Shown: positions 8,613-16,752, numbered from the stretch's first letter. The stretch is DNA of 61,791 nt from JACVRM01 sp036824245 (GCA_036824245.1 DAITAO010000008.1:1-61791), one strand, 5' to 3'. Notes: generated by a model from the sequence alone, not told the origin. Program-made: numbers and translations.

Positions 8613-9542
8613 TTAAACGGGCGTCAATAGAGGCCGGCCCGCCGCGGCCGCGAGGATGTTGTCCACGACCAGCCGTGTCATCGCCGCCCGCGTCTCGGTC
8701 GTGGCGCTGCCGACGTGCGGGGCGAGCACCACGTTGGGCAGGTCGAGGAGCTCGGGCGGGACGTTCGGCTCCTGTGCGAACACGTCGAGGCCGGCTCGGA
8801 GGCGTCCCGATCCGAGCTCGGCGACGAGCGCGGCCTCGTCCACCACGCCGCCGCGAGCAGTGTTGATCAGACACGAACCGTCTCGCATGAGCGAGAGCCG
8901 GCTGCGATCGAGCAGGAGACGCGTTTCGTCGGTAAGCGGGACGTGCAGCGTCACGACGTCTGCAGCGGCGAGCAGGTCGTCGAGGTCGCGGTACTCGACG
9001 GCGAGCTCGAGCTCCTCGTCACGAGCGAGGCGATGGCGCCGTGTGTAGAGGACCTGCATGTCGAACGCCTGGGCGCGGCGGGCAACTTCGCGCCCGATGT
9101 TGCCGAGTCCGACGATGCCGAGCCGCGCCCCGGCGACGTCCTCGCCGACGAGGTACGACTCCGCCCACTGGTGCGCCCAGCGGCCGGTGCGGACGAACCG
9201 GTCCCCCTCAACCAGCCGGCGCCGCACGGCGAGGATGAGCGCAAGGGTCAGATCGGCCACCGCGGCGTCGAGCACTCCGGGCGTGTTGGTGACCGCCACG
9301 CCGCGCCGGTGACACTCATCGACGTCGATCGCGTCGTAGCCGGCGCCGTAGTTCGCGACGAGACGCAGGTCTGGCAGGAGATCCAGCGAGCGCCCGTCGA
9401 CGCTCTCGCCCACGACGGCGAGGGCCGCGACGCCCGGGCGCCGGCCGCCGAGCCCGTCCGGCAATGGCTCGGCGAGGTACTCCACGTCGCCGAGCTCCTC
9501 CCAGGCACGCCCCGGAAGCGGCCGGGACGCGAGAACCTTCAC
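8613..9542 (-). CDS. D-isomer-specific 2-hydroxyacid dehydrogenase
   Basis: This 309-residue NAD(P)-dependent enzyme belongs to the glyoxylate/hydroxypyruvate reductase-like group that interconverts 2-oxoacids and D-2-hydroxyacids. The nucleotide-binding motif GLGNIG is at residues 145-150. The substrate-binding arginine lies in INTARGGVVDE and the catalytic histidine in LAPHVGSAT. Length and order (catalytic, cofactor-binding, catalytic) are normal for the family. The start is GTG at 9542. tRNA-His lies just upstream and the MpaB-like gene follows directly. The exact substrate cannot be deduced. Confidence 0.9.
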   Translation of the reverse strand: MKVLASRPLPGRAWEELGDVEYLAEPLPDGLGGRRPGVAALAVVGESVDGRSLDLLPDLRLVANYGAGYDAIDVDECHRRGVAVTNTPGVLDAAVADLTLALILAVRRRLVEGDRFVRTGRWAHQWAESYLVGEDVAGARLGIVGLGNIGREVARRAQAFDMQVLYTRRHRLARDEELELAVEYRDLDDLLAAADVVTLHVPLTDETRLLLDRSRLSLMRDGSCLINTARGGVVDEAALVAELGSGRLRAGLDVFAQEPNVPPELLDLPNVVLAPHVGSATTETRAAMTRLVVDNILAAAAGRPLLTPV

Positions 9543-9555
9543 AGCAGAGACTTGA

Positions 9556-9629
9556 GGTGGCGGACGGGACTCGAACCCGCGACCACCGGGACCACAACCC
9601 GGGGCTCTACCAACTGAGCTACCGCCACC
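9556..9629 (-). tRNA. tRNA-His (anticodon GTG)
   Basis: Minus-strand cloverleaf with acceptor GTGGCGG/CCGCCAC and the extra 5-prime G(-1) opposite C73 that is diagnostic of tRNA-His. The anticodon loop TTGTGGT is closed by CCGGG/CCCGG. The T-arm contains GGTTCGAGTCC. Confidence 0.96.
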
Positions 9630-9756
9630 GCGGCAGGAACAAGGATAGCCCGGGTCGTCGTTGCCTCCTCGGGGCCGGCCGCTGGCCTCCCTCCGGTTTC
9701 ACGTTATCGCCGGCCGGCGCACTCATGGGTGCCCGAAGCGTGCCGCATGTATGCCG

Positions 9757-11295
9757 CTAGGAGGAGGTCTGCGCCGAGACCGCGGCGGGCATCTCGTCGA
9801 CGCCGTAGATCTCCGCGACCTTGTGGCGCAGGTAGCGGACGTAGGGCTCCGGGTCGAGCCCGCCGCCCGTGACACGCTCGAGCATCTCCTTCGGCGTGAA
9901 TTTGCGGCCGTGCCGGTACAGGTGCTCTCGCAACCATTCGGCCAGCGGCTCGAATTCGCCTCGTTCGAACTGCTCGTCGAGTCCAGGCAGATCCGGTGTG
10001 AGGCGTTCCCAGATCTGTAGCGAGACGACGTTGCCGAGTGCGTAGGTCGGGAAATAGCCGAAGCCGCCCCCGGACCAGTGCACGTCCTGGAGCACGCCGT
10101 TGGCGTCGTCGGGCACATCGATGCCGAGGTAGTCGTGCATGCGCGCATTCCAGATCTCGGGCAGCTCGCGCAGCTCGATGCCGCCGCCGAAGATCTCGCG
10201 CTCCAGCTCGTAGCGCAGGATGATGTGCAGGCTGTACGTCACCTGGTCCGCCTCCACGCGGATCAGGGAGGGCTCGACGCGGTTGACGGCGCGGTAGAAG
10301 GCCTCTTCCTCCACGGCTCCGAACTGGGCCGGGAAGGCCTGCTGAAGCTGCGGGAAGAAGTGTCGCCAGAAAGGCCGGCTGCGCCCCACGAGGTTCTCCC
10401 AGAGCCGGCTCTGCGATTCATGTAGCGCCATCGAGACGCCGCGCGCGAGTGCGGTGCGCTCCAGCGCCGCATCGACGCCGTGCTCGTAAACGCCGTGGCC
10501 CCACTCGTGCATGGCGGCGAACAGGCCGTCGAAGTGCTCCTCGCTGTAGCGGCTCGTCAACCGGATATCGGTGGTCGCGAGGCTCGAAGCGAACGGATGG
10601 GCGGTGTCGTCGAAGCGCCATGACGCCGGATCGAACCCGAAGCAGGCCAGTACCCGGAGAGCGAAACGCCGCTGCGCCTCAGCCGGGAAAGAGCCGGACA
10701 GGAAAGCTGCGTCCACGGGCGTGCGCTCGGCGACGTCGGCGACGATCGCCTTCAGTTCCGGCTTCAGGACGTCGAAGACCTCCGTGACCTCGGCTGCGAG
10801 CATGCCGGGCTCGTAGTCGTCGAGCAGCGCGTCGTAGGGGTCGTCGAAGGGAGCGAAGCAGTCGACGTAACGCCGCTTCAGCTCGACGATCGTCTCCAGC
10901 TCCGGCCGCAGGCGCTCGAAGTTTGACTCGGCGCGCGCCTCGTGCCAGACGGCGTACCCCTTCGCGGTCGCCCTTGCCAGCTCCACTCGCAGGTCTCCCG
11001 GCACGCGCACGGCCTTCTCGTAGTCACGCCGTGCGACACGGATCAGGCTTGCGTCGTTCGAGTCGTACGGCAGGCTCTCCTCGTATGGCTGCAGCTCGTC
11101 GAGCAGTCGGCCGACGTCGGGGTCGGTGAAGCGTTCGTGGACGATTCGCGTCAGCGTGCCGAGTTGCTCGGCGCGCACCGCCGCGCCGGCCGGAGGCATC
11201 ATCACGCGCTGGTCCCACGCAAGCAGCGACCCGGCCTTGCTCAAGTCGTGAACCTCGGCAAGACGCTGCCTCAGCTCGGCGAGACGCTGCTCCAT
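9757..11295 (-). CDS. Carboxypeptidase Taq-type metallopeptidase (M32 family)
   Basis: This 512-residue cytoplasmic zinc carboxypeptidase removes C-terminal residues from peptides. The M32 signatures are visible: the zinc motif HEWGH in AAMHEWGHGVYEHGVD, the later HESQSRLWENLVGRS helix with the third ligand region, and N-terminal AWDQRVMMPPAG. Length matches the family (about 500). I chose ATG at 11295 because GGGAGGT lies just upstream; the open frame extends further 5-prime but crosses the terminator hairpin of the neighbouring gene. It appears monocistronic. Confidence 0.93.
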   Translation of the reverse strand: MEQRLAELRQRLAEVHDLSKAGSLLAWDQRVMMPPAGAAVRAEQLGTLTRIVHERFTDPDVGRLLDELQPYEESLPYDSNDASLIRVARRDYEKAVRVPGDLRVELARATAKGYAVWHEARAESNFERLRPELETIVELKRRYVDCFAPFDDPYDALLDDYEPGMLAAEVTEVFDVLKPELKAIVADVAERTPVDAAFLSGSFPAEAQRRFALRVLACFGFDPASWRFDDTAHPFASSLATTDIRLTSRYSEEHFDGLFAAMHEWGHGVYEHGVDAALERTALARGVSMALHESQSRLWENLVGRSRPFWRHFFPQLQQAFPAQFGAVEEEAFYRAVNRVEPSLIRVEADQVTYSLHIILRYELEREIFGGGIELRELPEIWNARMHDYLGIDVPDDANGVLQDVHWSGGGFGYFPTYALGNVVSLQIWERLTPDLPGLDEQFERGEFEPLAEWLREHLYRHGRKFTPKEMLERVTGGGLDPEPYVRYLRHKVAEIYGVDEMPAAVSAQTSS

Positions 11296-11334
11296 CCTTG
11301 ACCTCCCTATGCGTGGTGGGGGGTCATACCTTAG

Positions 11335-11364
11335 AACGAGGGCCGCCCTCCGGCGGCCCTCGTT
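11335..11364 (-). terminator. Strong 13-bp hairpin terminator
   Basis: A perfect 13-bp stem (AACGAGGGCCGCC with GGCGGCCCTCGTT) around a 4-base loop, 26 bp beyond the stop of the SRPBCC gene at 11391. It separates that gene from the M32 gene that follows on the same strand. The A-rich 5-prime and T-rich 3-prime ends of the stem fit an intrinsic terminator. Confidence 0.8.
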
Positions 11365-11390
11365 AGGGTGATGCTGCGGTCCGGAGGCGA

Positions 11391-11837
11391 CTACTGGCGG
11401 CCGCGCCACGCGCCTGTTTCGACGCCACGAGCCTCGATGAACTCCTTGAAGCGGTCGAGATCGGCGCTCACCGAGCGTTCGTCGGCACCCACCATGGCGC
11501 CTGCTTTCTCCATCGCGCCCTCAGGCTGCCACTCCATCTCAACCGACACCTTGGTCGTGTCCGCGCTGACCGGCTCGAACGTCACGAGCCCGGACTGCTG
11601 CACGTCGCCTGACCCGCGCCAGGCGATGCGCTGGTCGGGCACCTGCTCCGTGATCTCCGCGTCCCATTCGTGGCGCTTGCCGGCGTACTCGGCAACCCAG
11701 TGCAGACGCTTGTCGTCGAGCTGCTGCACGGACTCCACGTTGCTCATGAAGTTCGGAAACTCCTCGAACTGCGTCCACTGGTTGTAGGCCGTCTGCAACG
11801 GCACGTTGACCTCAATCGTCTTGTCGACCTTGGCCAT
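11391..11837 (-). CDS. SRPBCC (START-like) family protein
   Basis: This 148-residue protein has the polyketide cyclase/START-like ligand-binding fold. It begins with the family pattern VDKTIEVNVPLQTAYNQWTQ, followed by FEEFPNFMSNVESV and the strand series ending in FKEFIEARG. Such proteins bind hydrophobic ligands in a cavity; no catalytic role can be assigned. The start ATG at 11837 is supported by AAAGGAG eight bases upstream. It stands alone and ends at a strong hairpin terminator. Confidence 0.85.
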   Translation of the reverse strand: MAKVDKTIEVNVPLQTAYNQWTQFEEFPNFMSNVESVQQLDDKRLHWVAEYAGKRHEWDAEITEQVPDQRIAWRGSGDVQQSGLVTFEPVSADTTKVSVEMEWQPEGAMEKAGAMVGADERSVSADLDRFKEFIEARGVETGAWRGRQ

Positions 11838-11980
11838 GTCTCTCCTTTCGACTTTCCGACGGAAGCCTGGAGTTACCCGCAGGCTCGACGCCAAAACGCG
11901 GCAGCCATCAGGCTCTGCACCGGGGCGCGTGCGCGCGCTGCGCTTCCTGCGAAGTCGACCCGGGACGGGAAGTGACTCTC

Positions 11981-12027
11981 ATGCGCCTGGCAGGATTCGA
12001 ACCTGCGACCAACGGCTCAGAAGGCCG
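11981..12027 (-). repeat. Partial tRNA-Arg(TCT) duplicate, probable attachment-site half
   Basis: Matches the 3-prime half of the tRNA-Arg(TCT) gene (anticodon loop through T-arm and acceptor strand) at 46 of 47 positions, then diverges completely. It cannot fold into a full tRNA because the D-arm and 5-prime acceptor strand are missing. It lies downstream of the intact gene in the tRNA reading direction, where the far attachment site of an integrated element would be. Confidence 0.7.
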
Positions 12028-12148
12028 CACGTCGTTTTCCACAAACACCTGTAGCTAAATGGTTTGCGGGATGGCATCTATGGCCGGACCCCGCCCGAGA
12101 CCCGGGCGCTCCACTAGTGAGCGGGGCTCTTACGGCTGCAGCGCCTTC

Positions 12149-12337
12149 TTAATCCGCGGTGAAACCGACGTGATCGACGTCACCTTCGGATTCGCGCCGT
12201 ACCTGCTCGATCAAAGCGAGTGCGTGAGCGAGCCCCGCCTGCCAGCCCTGGTCCGGCGGGGAAGCGCGAGCGCCTTCGTCCCGCGCATCCTTGATCAGCT
12301 TCTGCAGGCGGTCTAGTGGATGCTGCAACGCGGCCAT
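12149..12337 (-). CDS. Small hypothetical protein inside the element remnant
   Basis: A 62-residue frame starting MAALQHPLDRLQKLIKDARD with no recognisable family. It has a good ribosome binding site (GAAGGAG, about six bases before the ATG at 12337) and an amphipathic helical composition (LAHALALIEQVRRE). It has no hydrophobic segment. Its position between the tRNA-derived repeats suggests it came with the integrated element, but no function can be given. Confidence 0.5.
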   Translation of the reverse strand: MAALQHPLDRLQKLIKDARDEGARASPPDQGWQAGLAHALALIEQVRRESEGDVDHVGFTAD

Positions 12338-12439
12338 CGTCGCTCCTTCGTGGAGGCTTCCCCACTTGATCTGAGGGGATTTTCATCGCGACGCCGAGCA
12401 GACAGGCTCGCTTGAGGAGGACTTGAACGTTACGCCTCC

Positions 12440-12601
12440 TCAGCGGGCCGGAGCTTGACTACGCTTTCCGCCGGGACGGTCTGCCCGGCGGCGAGCGTCA
12501 AGCGCCTTCGCCATCGCGGCGACGCGCTGCTTCGAGACGTGGACATACCGGCTCGTGACGAGCCCGCGCGAGCGTCCCAACCAGACGGCGATCTCAATGC
12601 T
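12440..12601 (-). pseudogene. C-terminal tail of a tyrosine recombinase (integrase remnant)
   Basis: The minus-strand frame reads EIAVWLGRSRGLVTSRYVHV then SKQRVAAMAKALDARR, which has the pattern of the last segment of tyrosine integrases (LGHSxxxTxxRYxH). The tyrosine in SRYVH would be the catalytic nucleophile. Upstream of about 12601 the frame no longer resembles an integrase, so the catalytic domain is lost. It lies next to the intact tRNA-Arg, where the integrase of a tRNA-targeting element is normally found. Identification rests on a short match by eye. Confidence 0.55.
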
Positions 12602-12663
12602 CGGTGAATCCGATCTAGAAGTGCTGCTGCCGACGGTGAAGGTGCGGCAATCGCTGATGCGGA

Positions 12664-12735
12664 TGCGCCTGGCAGGATTCGAACCTGCGACCAACGGCTT
12701 AGAAGGCCGTCGCTCTTCCACTGAGCTACAGGCGC
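12664..12735 (-). tRNA. tRNA-Arg (anticodon TCT)
   Basis: Minus-strand cloverleaf with acceptor GCGCCTG/CAGGCGC, discriminator A and D-arm TAGCTCAGTGGAAGAGC. The anticodon loop is CTTCTAA in an ACGGC/GCCGT stem, and the T-arm contains GGTTCGAATCC. It reads AGA arginine codons. Its 3-prime half is duplicated about 680 bp away, marking it as an integration target. Confidence 0.95.
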
Positions 12736-12767
12736 CGGGTCAAGCGTAGCGGCCTGGCAGCCGAGCC

Positions 12768-12986
12768 TCAGCGTCGCGCCCGCGGGCTCGAGTTCCGCGG
12801 GAGCAGATCACCCCACGACGAGGCCTGCCCCGCTGCGTGCACGGCAGTCGGCCGATGCAGCTCCGGGGCACGCGGAAGCGGCGCCGCGCTGGCCCGCGCC
12901 GCTATGAGCTGGCCGACCAACGCCATGGCCGCGAGGGCGATGATCCAGATACCGATCCGCGTGAAAAGCCTGGGGCTGCGCCGCAT
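12768..12986 (-). CDS. Small exported or membrane hypothetical protein
   Basis: A 72-residue frame from ATG 12986 with a basic start (MRRSPRLFTR), a hydrophobic stretch (IGIWIIALAAMALVGQLIAA) and an ASA-like possible cleavage region followed by a Pro/Ser-rich tail. This is the build of a small secreted or single-span membrane protein. A weak purine-rich stretch (GGGGAAGGG) precedes the start. No family is recognised, and the frame could be fortuitous given the high GC. Confidence 0.4.
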   Translation of the reverse strand: MRRSPRLFTRIGIWIIALAAMALVGQLIAARASAAPLPRAPELHRPTAVHAAGQASSWGDLLPRNSSPRARR

Positions 12987-13091
12987 GCATACCCTTCCCC
13001 CGCCGGCTTGGGGCTCTGAGGGGGACATGCCGCGGGACGGTGCCAGTGTATCGCGGCAGAAAACCGTCCTCAAGCACGACTTTTGTGCGCC

Positions 13092-13117
13092 GGGGCAGTC
13101 CCGTCGGGGACCGCCCC
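13092..13117. repeat. REP-like imperfect palindrome, copy 1
   Basis: GGGGCAGTCCC and GGGGACCGCCCC form a hairpin with one mismatch at the sixth pair and a short loop. The same architecture, GGG(A/G)CAGTCCC with a mismatch at the same pair, occurs at 44564-44591. It lies in the gap between the small exported protein gene and the PfpI gene. Confidence 0.5.
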
Positions 13118-13129
13118 TCGACGCGGCTG

Positions 13130-13708
13130 CTACGACGTGGTCGCGCCGGCGAACTGGCGCGCGTCTCGGCCCTCGGCGATCTCCTGGACGAGCTTCGCGC
13201 AGAAGGCCGGCAGGTCGTCCGGCTTGCGGCTCGTGACGAGGCCGTTGTCGACGTGCACCGGTTCGTCGACCCACGTACCACCGGCGTTGCGAATATCCGT
13301 TTTGAGGCTCGGATACGAGGTCAGCGTGCGTCCACGCACGACGTCTGCTTCCACGAGCAGCCAGGGACCGTGGCAGATTGCCGCCACCGGCTTGCCCGCC
13401 TCGACGAACGCGCGGACGAACCGAACGGCATCCTCGTTCATCCGCAGCTTGTCGGGGTTCCCCACCCCGCCGGGAAGCACGAGCCCGTCGTACTCGTCCA
13501 CGTTCGCCTCGGAGACCGGGCGGTCGACCTTGAAGGTGTCGGCCTTCTCGTCGTGATTGACGCCCTGGATCTCTCCCTTCTTGATCGAGAGCAGCTCGGG
13601 CTTACCACTGGCCTGTTCGACGGCTTTCCAGGGCTCGGTGAGCTCGACCTGCTCGACCATGTCGGTGGCGAGAAACGCCACTCGCTTACCTTCGATTTCC
13701 TTCGGCAT
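13130..13708 (-). CDS. DJ-1/PfpI family protein (type 1 glutamine amidotransferase-like)
   Basis: This 192-residue protein belongs to the PfpI/YhbO group, associated with protein or nucleotide deglycation and stress resistance. The nucleophile elbow AICHGPW places the catalytic cysteine at residue 112. DGLVLPGGVGNPDKLR carries the acidic partner region. Length matches single-domain PfpI proteins. The start ATG at 13708 follows GAGGAGGT at good spacing. It appears to be its own unit. Deglycase versus peptidase activity cannot be told from sequence. Confidence 0.9.
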   Translation of the reverse strand: MPKEIEGKRVAFLATDMVEQVELTEPWKAVEQASGKPELLSIKKGEIQGVNHDEKADTFKVDRPVSEANVDEYDGLVLPGGVGNPDKLRMNEDAVRFVRAFVEAGKPVAAICHGPWLLVEADVVRGRTLTSYPSLKTDIRNAGGTWVDEPVHVDNGLVTSRKPDDLPAFCAKLVQEIAEGRDARQFAGATTS

Positions 13709-13776
13709 GCGCTACCTCCTCGTCGCGGATCTGGTCCGCAGGAGGGGTACCCCGGCGCCGGTGTGCTGTAACGCCG

Positions 13777-14514
13777 TTAGCGCCGGGCGCCGAAGTCGGT
13801 GGTCACGATCACGACCGGCCGGCCGCCGTAGATCCCGGGCGCCGAGTCCAGGTGCACCGAAGCCACGCCGACCTCGCGCCACTCCTTGGAGAGCATGTTG
13901 GCGCGATGCCCCGGGCTCTCGAGCCAACCGCGAATGGCGTCGTCGACGCCGAGGGAGGGCGAGCCGTAGATCAGGTTCTCTCCGACCGCCCAGAACGCAA
14001 AGCCGCCCTGCGGGTAGAACTGCTGAACGCGCTTCCAGAAGGCCGAGCCGTCGGCCGATTCGTGGGCGAAGAAGCCGCGTCGCCCCATCGAGCGCGAGTG
14101 ACTGTCGGCCGCTGCTTCGAGACGCTCGTTCTGCCGCAGTGGAGCCAGGCCGTGCCTCGATCGCAGGGCGTTGATCGCGGCGAGGACGGCTCCGTCGTAG
14201 TCGGAGGAGACGGAGGCCGGCTCCGACTGGGTCGTCGCGGCACGCGGTCGGCTTACGCTGCGCCGCCAGGTGTTGGGGCGCACGCCCACTTCGCCTGCCG
14301 CGGCGGGAGAGCGCCAGCGAAGCGACGGGGGGCGGGCAGCCGGAACATTGCCGGTGCGCTTCAGGCGGTCACGCAGGACGTCGAGCTGCGTTGGCGCGTG
14401 CCAGCGCGCCGAGGCCGGCCCGGCTCGCTCGACGCCTGCGGCCACGCCCCCGGTCAAGAAGCCGAAGGCCACGGCACTGGCAACCGCGCAGACTGTCGTC
14501 GCGACAAGGCGCAC
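13777..14514 (-). CDS. Secreted CAP-domain (SCP/YkwD-like) protein
   Basis: This 245-residue exported protein has an N-terminal signal-like hydrophobic segment (VCAVASAVAFGFLTGGVAAG), a basic low-complexity linker and a C-terminal CAP domain from about residue 110. Family landmarks are AINALRSRHGLAPL, HSRSMGRRGFFAHES, WAVGENLIYG and WLESPGHRANMLSKEWREVG, including the histidines and glutamate of the CAP cavity. Bacterial CAP proteins are extracellular, mostly of unknown activity. The start is GTG at 14514 with no obvious Shine-Dalgarno; an upstream non-ATG start is not excluded. Confidence 0.88.
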   Translation of the reverse strand: MRLVATTVCAVASAVAFGFLTGGVAAGVERAGPASARWHAPTQLDVLRDRLKRTGNVPAARPPSLRWRSPAAAGEVGVRPNTWRRSVSRPRAATTQSEPASVSSDYDGAVLAAINALRSRHGLAPLRQNERLEAAADSHSRSMGRRGFFAHESADGSAFWKRVQQFYPQGGFAFWAVGENLIYGSPSLGVDDAIRGWLESPGHRANMLSKEWREVGVASVHLDSAPGIYGGRPVVIVTTDFGARR

Positions 14515-14582
14515 ACTGATCGCATCGGCCTCGCCGCTCCAGGTCGTATCAACCTAATGAGGGATATTCGCCTGGAGACTCG

Positions 14583-15659
14583 CTACAACGGCTCGGGCTC
14601 CGGATCGACCGCGGCCCGTTCCCGGCGTATCTCCAGCCACTCGAGCAGAATCACCTGAAGGCTGCCGGCGATCGGAATCGCGGCCAGCGCACCGAGCACG
14701 CCGGCCAGCTTGGCACCGATCAGCACGGCGATGAGGATGGCGAGCGGCGACAGCTGCACGGTCCGGCTGTACACGAGCGGCTGGATCACGTGGTTCTCGA
14801 CCTGCTGGTAGACGACGAAGAAGATGAGCACGACGATTCCGGCCGGCACCGACTCGAAGAACGCGACGCTCGTGACGATCACGGCGGCGAGGGTCGCTCC
14901 GGCCAGCGGAACGAGATCGAGAATGGCGACGACGAGACCGAGGGCCACCGCGTAGGGAACCCCCATGACGCTCAGGACGATCGTCGAGGCCACGCCCGCG
15001 ATCAGGCTGATCAACAGGTTGCCCGTCACGTAGCCGCCGATCGTCCGGTAGATCTCGCTCGCGACCCGGCGCACGCGCGGCTGCACGTCCCCCGGCAACA
15101 GCGAGAAGAAACGCTCCATCCAGACGGGGCCCTCGAGCAGCATGAAGAAGGTCAGGAAGGCGATCGTGACCGTCGCGACGACAGCCGTGACCACTCCCCG
15201 GGCAAAGGAGACCGCCGTGCCTGAGAAGCCGATGACGCCGCTGGCGCCCTGCCTCTCGACAGCGTCGCGTACGCGATCCACGATGCCGTACTCCTCTTCG
15301 AGGAACCCGAGCCGACCGCGGCCCTCGGTGATGTCCTCCACGTAGTCGGGGAGCGCCTCGGAGAAATCACGCACCTCTGTCACGAGCGTCGGCACCAAGA
15401 GCGCACCGATTGCGGCGATGCCGAGCAGGGTGAGCAACACAGTCAGACCCACCGCGAGACCTCGGCGGGGGACGCCGCGGCGCATGAAAGCCTCGACGGC
15501 CGGGTTGAGCGCGAGGGTCAGGAAGAGTGCGATGAGAATCCACGTGATCACCTGGCGCGAAAGCCACAGCAGCTGCAGCACGACCACGACCGCGATGACG
15601 ATGCCGAGGATGGACAGGATCGTGCGCGCCCGGAAGCGCACGAGACGCTCGGGGATCAT
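14583..15659 (-). CDS. AI-2E/UPF0118 family membrane transporter
   Basis: This 358-residue multi-span membrane protein matches the AI-2E (TqsA/PerM) family. It has paired N-terminal segments (ILSILGIVIAVVVVLQLLWL, ITWILIALFLTLALNPAVEA), a soluble central part, and C-terminal spans with GVPYAVALGLVVAILDLVPL and the conserved QQVENHVIQPLVYSRTVQLS. Substrates of the family are diverse and mostly unproven. I chose ATG at 15659 (MIPERLVRF); the longer upstream frame runs toward the divergent gene at 15741. Confidence 0.88.
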   Translation of the reverse strand: MIPERLVRFRARTILSILGIVIAVVVVLQLLWLSRQVITWILIALFLTLALNPAVEAFMRRGVPRRGLAVGLTVLLTLLGIAAIGALLVPTLVTEVRDFSEALPDYVEDITEGRGRLGFLEEEYGIVDRVRDAVERQGASGVIGFSGTAVSFARGVVTAVVATVTIAFLTFFMLLEGPVWMERFFSLLPGDVQPRVRRVASEIYRTIGGYVTGNLLISLIAGVASTIVLSVMGVPYAVALGLVVAILDLVPLAGATLAAVIVTSVAFFESVPAGIVVLIFFVVYQQVENHVIQPLVYSRTVQLSPLAILIAVLIGAKLAGVLGALAAIPIAGSLQVILLEWLEIRRERAAVDPEPEPL

Positions 15660-15740
15660 GGGGCGCCAGCATGGCGACGCGGCCGGACGCCACTTGCCGC
15701 GCGGGTTTACGCTGACTGCGATGCAGGGGACGAACCGTCC

Positions 15741-16034
15741 GTGAGCCTGCGCGGGCACCCGGTCGAGGAGCCGGTCACCCTGCCTGACGGCCGTGTGGGC
15801 CTCGTGCGGATCGGCGTGCCGGAGGATCCCTACATTCGCAAGCGGGAGCTCGACACGGTCGCGGCCGAGGTGCTCGTCGACGGCGTGGTCTCAGCGACTG
15901 TCGTCACGCTCCTGCGCCCGCGCGACAACAGCGAGGCGCGTCGCCTCGCCGCAGAGATCGCGGCGGGCCTCGAGTCAGGCGAGCTCGAGCCCACCGCCGG
16001 CTCGATCGAGCCGCTCGCGCTGCGCGCTCCCTAG
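15741..16034 (+). CDS. Hypothetical protein
   Basis: A 97-residue soluble protein beginning with GTG at 15741, an AGGGGA stretch lying about 10 bases upstream. It reads like a compact beta-rich domain (VTLPDGRVGLVRIGVPEDPY) followed by a helix (SEARRLAAEIAAGLESGELE). No family is recognised. It is divergent from the AI-2E gene (81 bp apart), and its 3-prime end overlaps the HTH protein gene on the other strand by 60 bp, so one of the two ends may be misjudged. Confidence 0.55.
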   Translation: MSLRGHPVEEPVTLPDGRVGLVRIGVPEDPYIRKRELDTVAAEVLVDGVVSATVVTLLRPRDNSEARRLAAEIAAGLESGELEPTAGSIEPLALRAP

Positions 16035-16706
16035 CCGAGCCACTCTGGACGCTGGAAGCCGGTACTCCTGGATCGACCCGAAGATCGTCTGCACGATCTG
16101 GGTATTGCCGACGCTCACGCGACATGTTCCGTACGGAAGCATGTTGAGTCGCTTACGCCGGCTGTACCGCGAGTATGAGTTCACTGTCGTCTTGTGAAGA
16201 CACGTGCGCGGGAGCCGCACCAGAGTGAGCCAGAAGTCTTCGATCTCGCGCTGGCGCTCTTCGTGGTCGGCGTAGAGGTTGCACCACATACGGAAGCGAT
16301 CGTCCGGGACTTCGAAGTAGCGGCGGAGAAACGCAACGAAGAAGCGGATCATGTTCGGATCCGAATTCGAGAAGCGACGAACGTTGCGATTCTTGGATCC
16401 TTCTGCCCGGTAGAGCATGCAGCCGGCCAAGTAGAACGGGTCGGCGAGACGCGCCAACCGACTCCCCTCTGCTTGGAATGCGCGCCTCCGGACCCGCGCT
16501 CTTTCGGACTTTGCGGCGGCCCCTCTCGACTTGCCGTCCGACTCGCTGGCAGCGAGGGCACGACGTTGTCCTTCAGACAACTCGATCTCGCGAACCCACA
16601 GGCTTACACTCGAACGCGAAACGCCGAGTGTCGTTGCGATCTCACGCACGGACATGCCGTGGTCGCGCCGCAGAGATTCCGCGGTCCGTCGCTCTGCCGT
16701 TTTCAT
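15975..16706 (-). CDS. HTH protein with a LAGLIDADG-like domain
   Basis: A 243-residue protein. Residues 1-45 form a resolvase/transposase-type helix-turn-helix (SVREIATTLGVSRSSVSLWV). From about residue 75 comes DPFYLAGCMLYRAEGSKNRN then FSNSDPNMIRFFVAFLRRYF, which resembles one LAGLIDADG repeat (LAGxxxxAEG with the acidic residue kept, followed by the FSNSDP strand-helix). A second half has SYSRYSRRKRLNMLPYGTCR. It could be a stand-alone regulator of WhiA-like fold or a homing-endonuclease relative. The start ATG at 16706 has no clear Shine-Dalgarno. It directly follows tRNA-Gly. Confidence 0.7.
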   Translation of the reverse strand: MKTAERRTAESLRRDHGMSVREIATTLGVSRSSVSLWVREIELSEGQRRALAASESDGKSRGAAAKSERARVRRRAFQAEGSRLARLADPFYLAGCMLYRAEGSKNRNVRRFSNSDPNMIRFFVAFLRRYFEVPDDRFRMWCNLYADHEERQREIEDFWLTLVRLPRTCLHKTTVNSYSRYSRRKRLNMLPYGTCRVSVGNTQIVQTIFGSIQEYRLPASRVARLGSAQRERLDRAGGGLELA

Positions 16707-16752
16707 AACTGACAACAGCATATCGGGCTGAGCGGACGAGATCACGCGCCAG

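Larger units (their letters stand above)
11981..12709. mobile_element. Remnant of a tRNA-Arg-integrated element
   Basis: The segment is bounded by a 47-bp direct repeat made of the 3-prime half of tRNA-Arg(TCT): a partial copy at 11981-12027 and the matching part of the intact tRNA at 12663-12709, with one mismatch. Between them, about 635 bp hold a small gene and the C-terminal tail of a tyrosine-recombinase-like protein. This is the layout left when an element integrates into a tRNA gene and then loses most of its contents. Element identity (phage or ICE) cannot be determined. Confidence 0.6.

Noticed and set aside
11981..12030. A sixth functional tRNA gene
   Set aside because: Only the 3-prime half matches tRNA-Arg(TCT); the D-arm and 5-prime acceptor strand are absent.
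12768..13274. Full 168-codon frame as one protein
   Set aside because: The first half overlaps the PfpI gene region and the REP-like palindrome and lacks a start context; only the 72-residue part with a signal-like segment is plausible.
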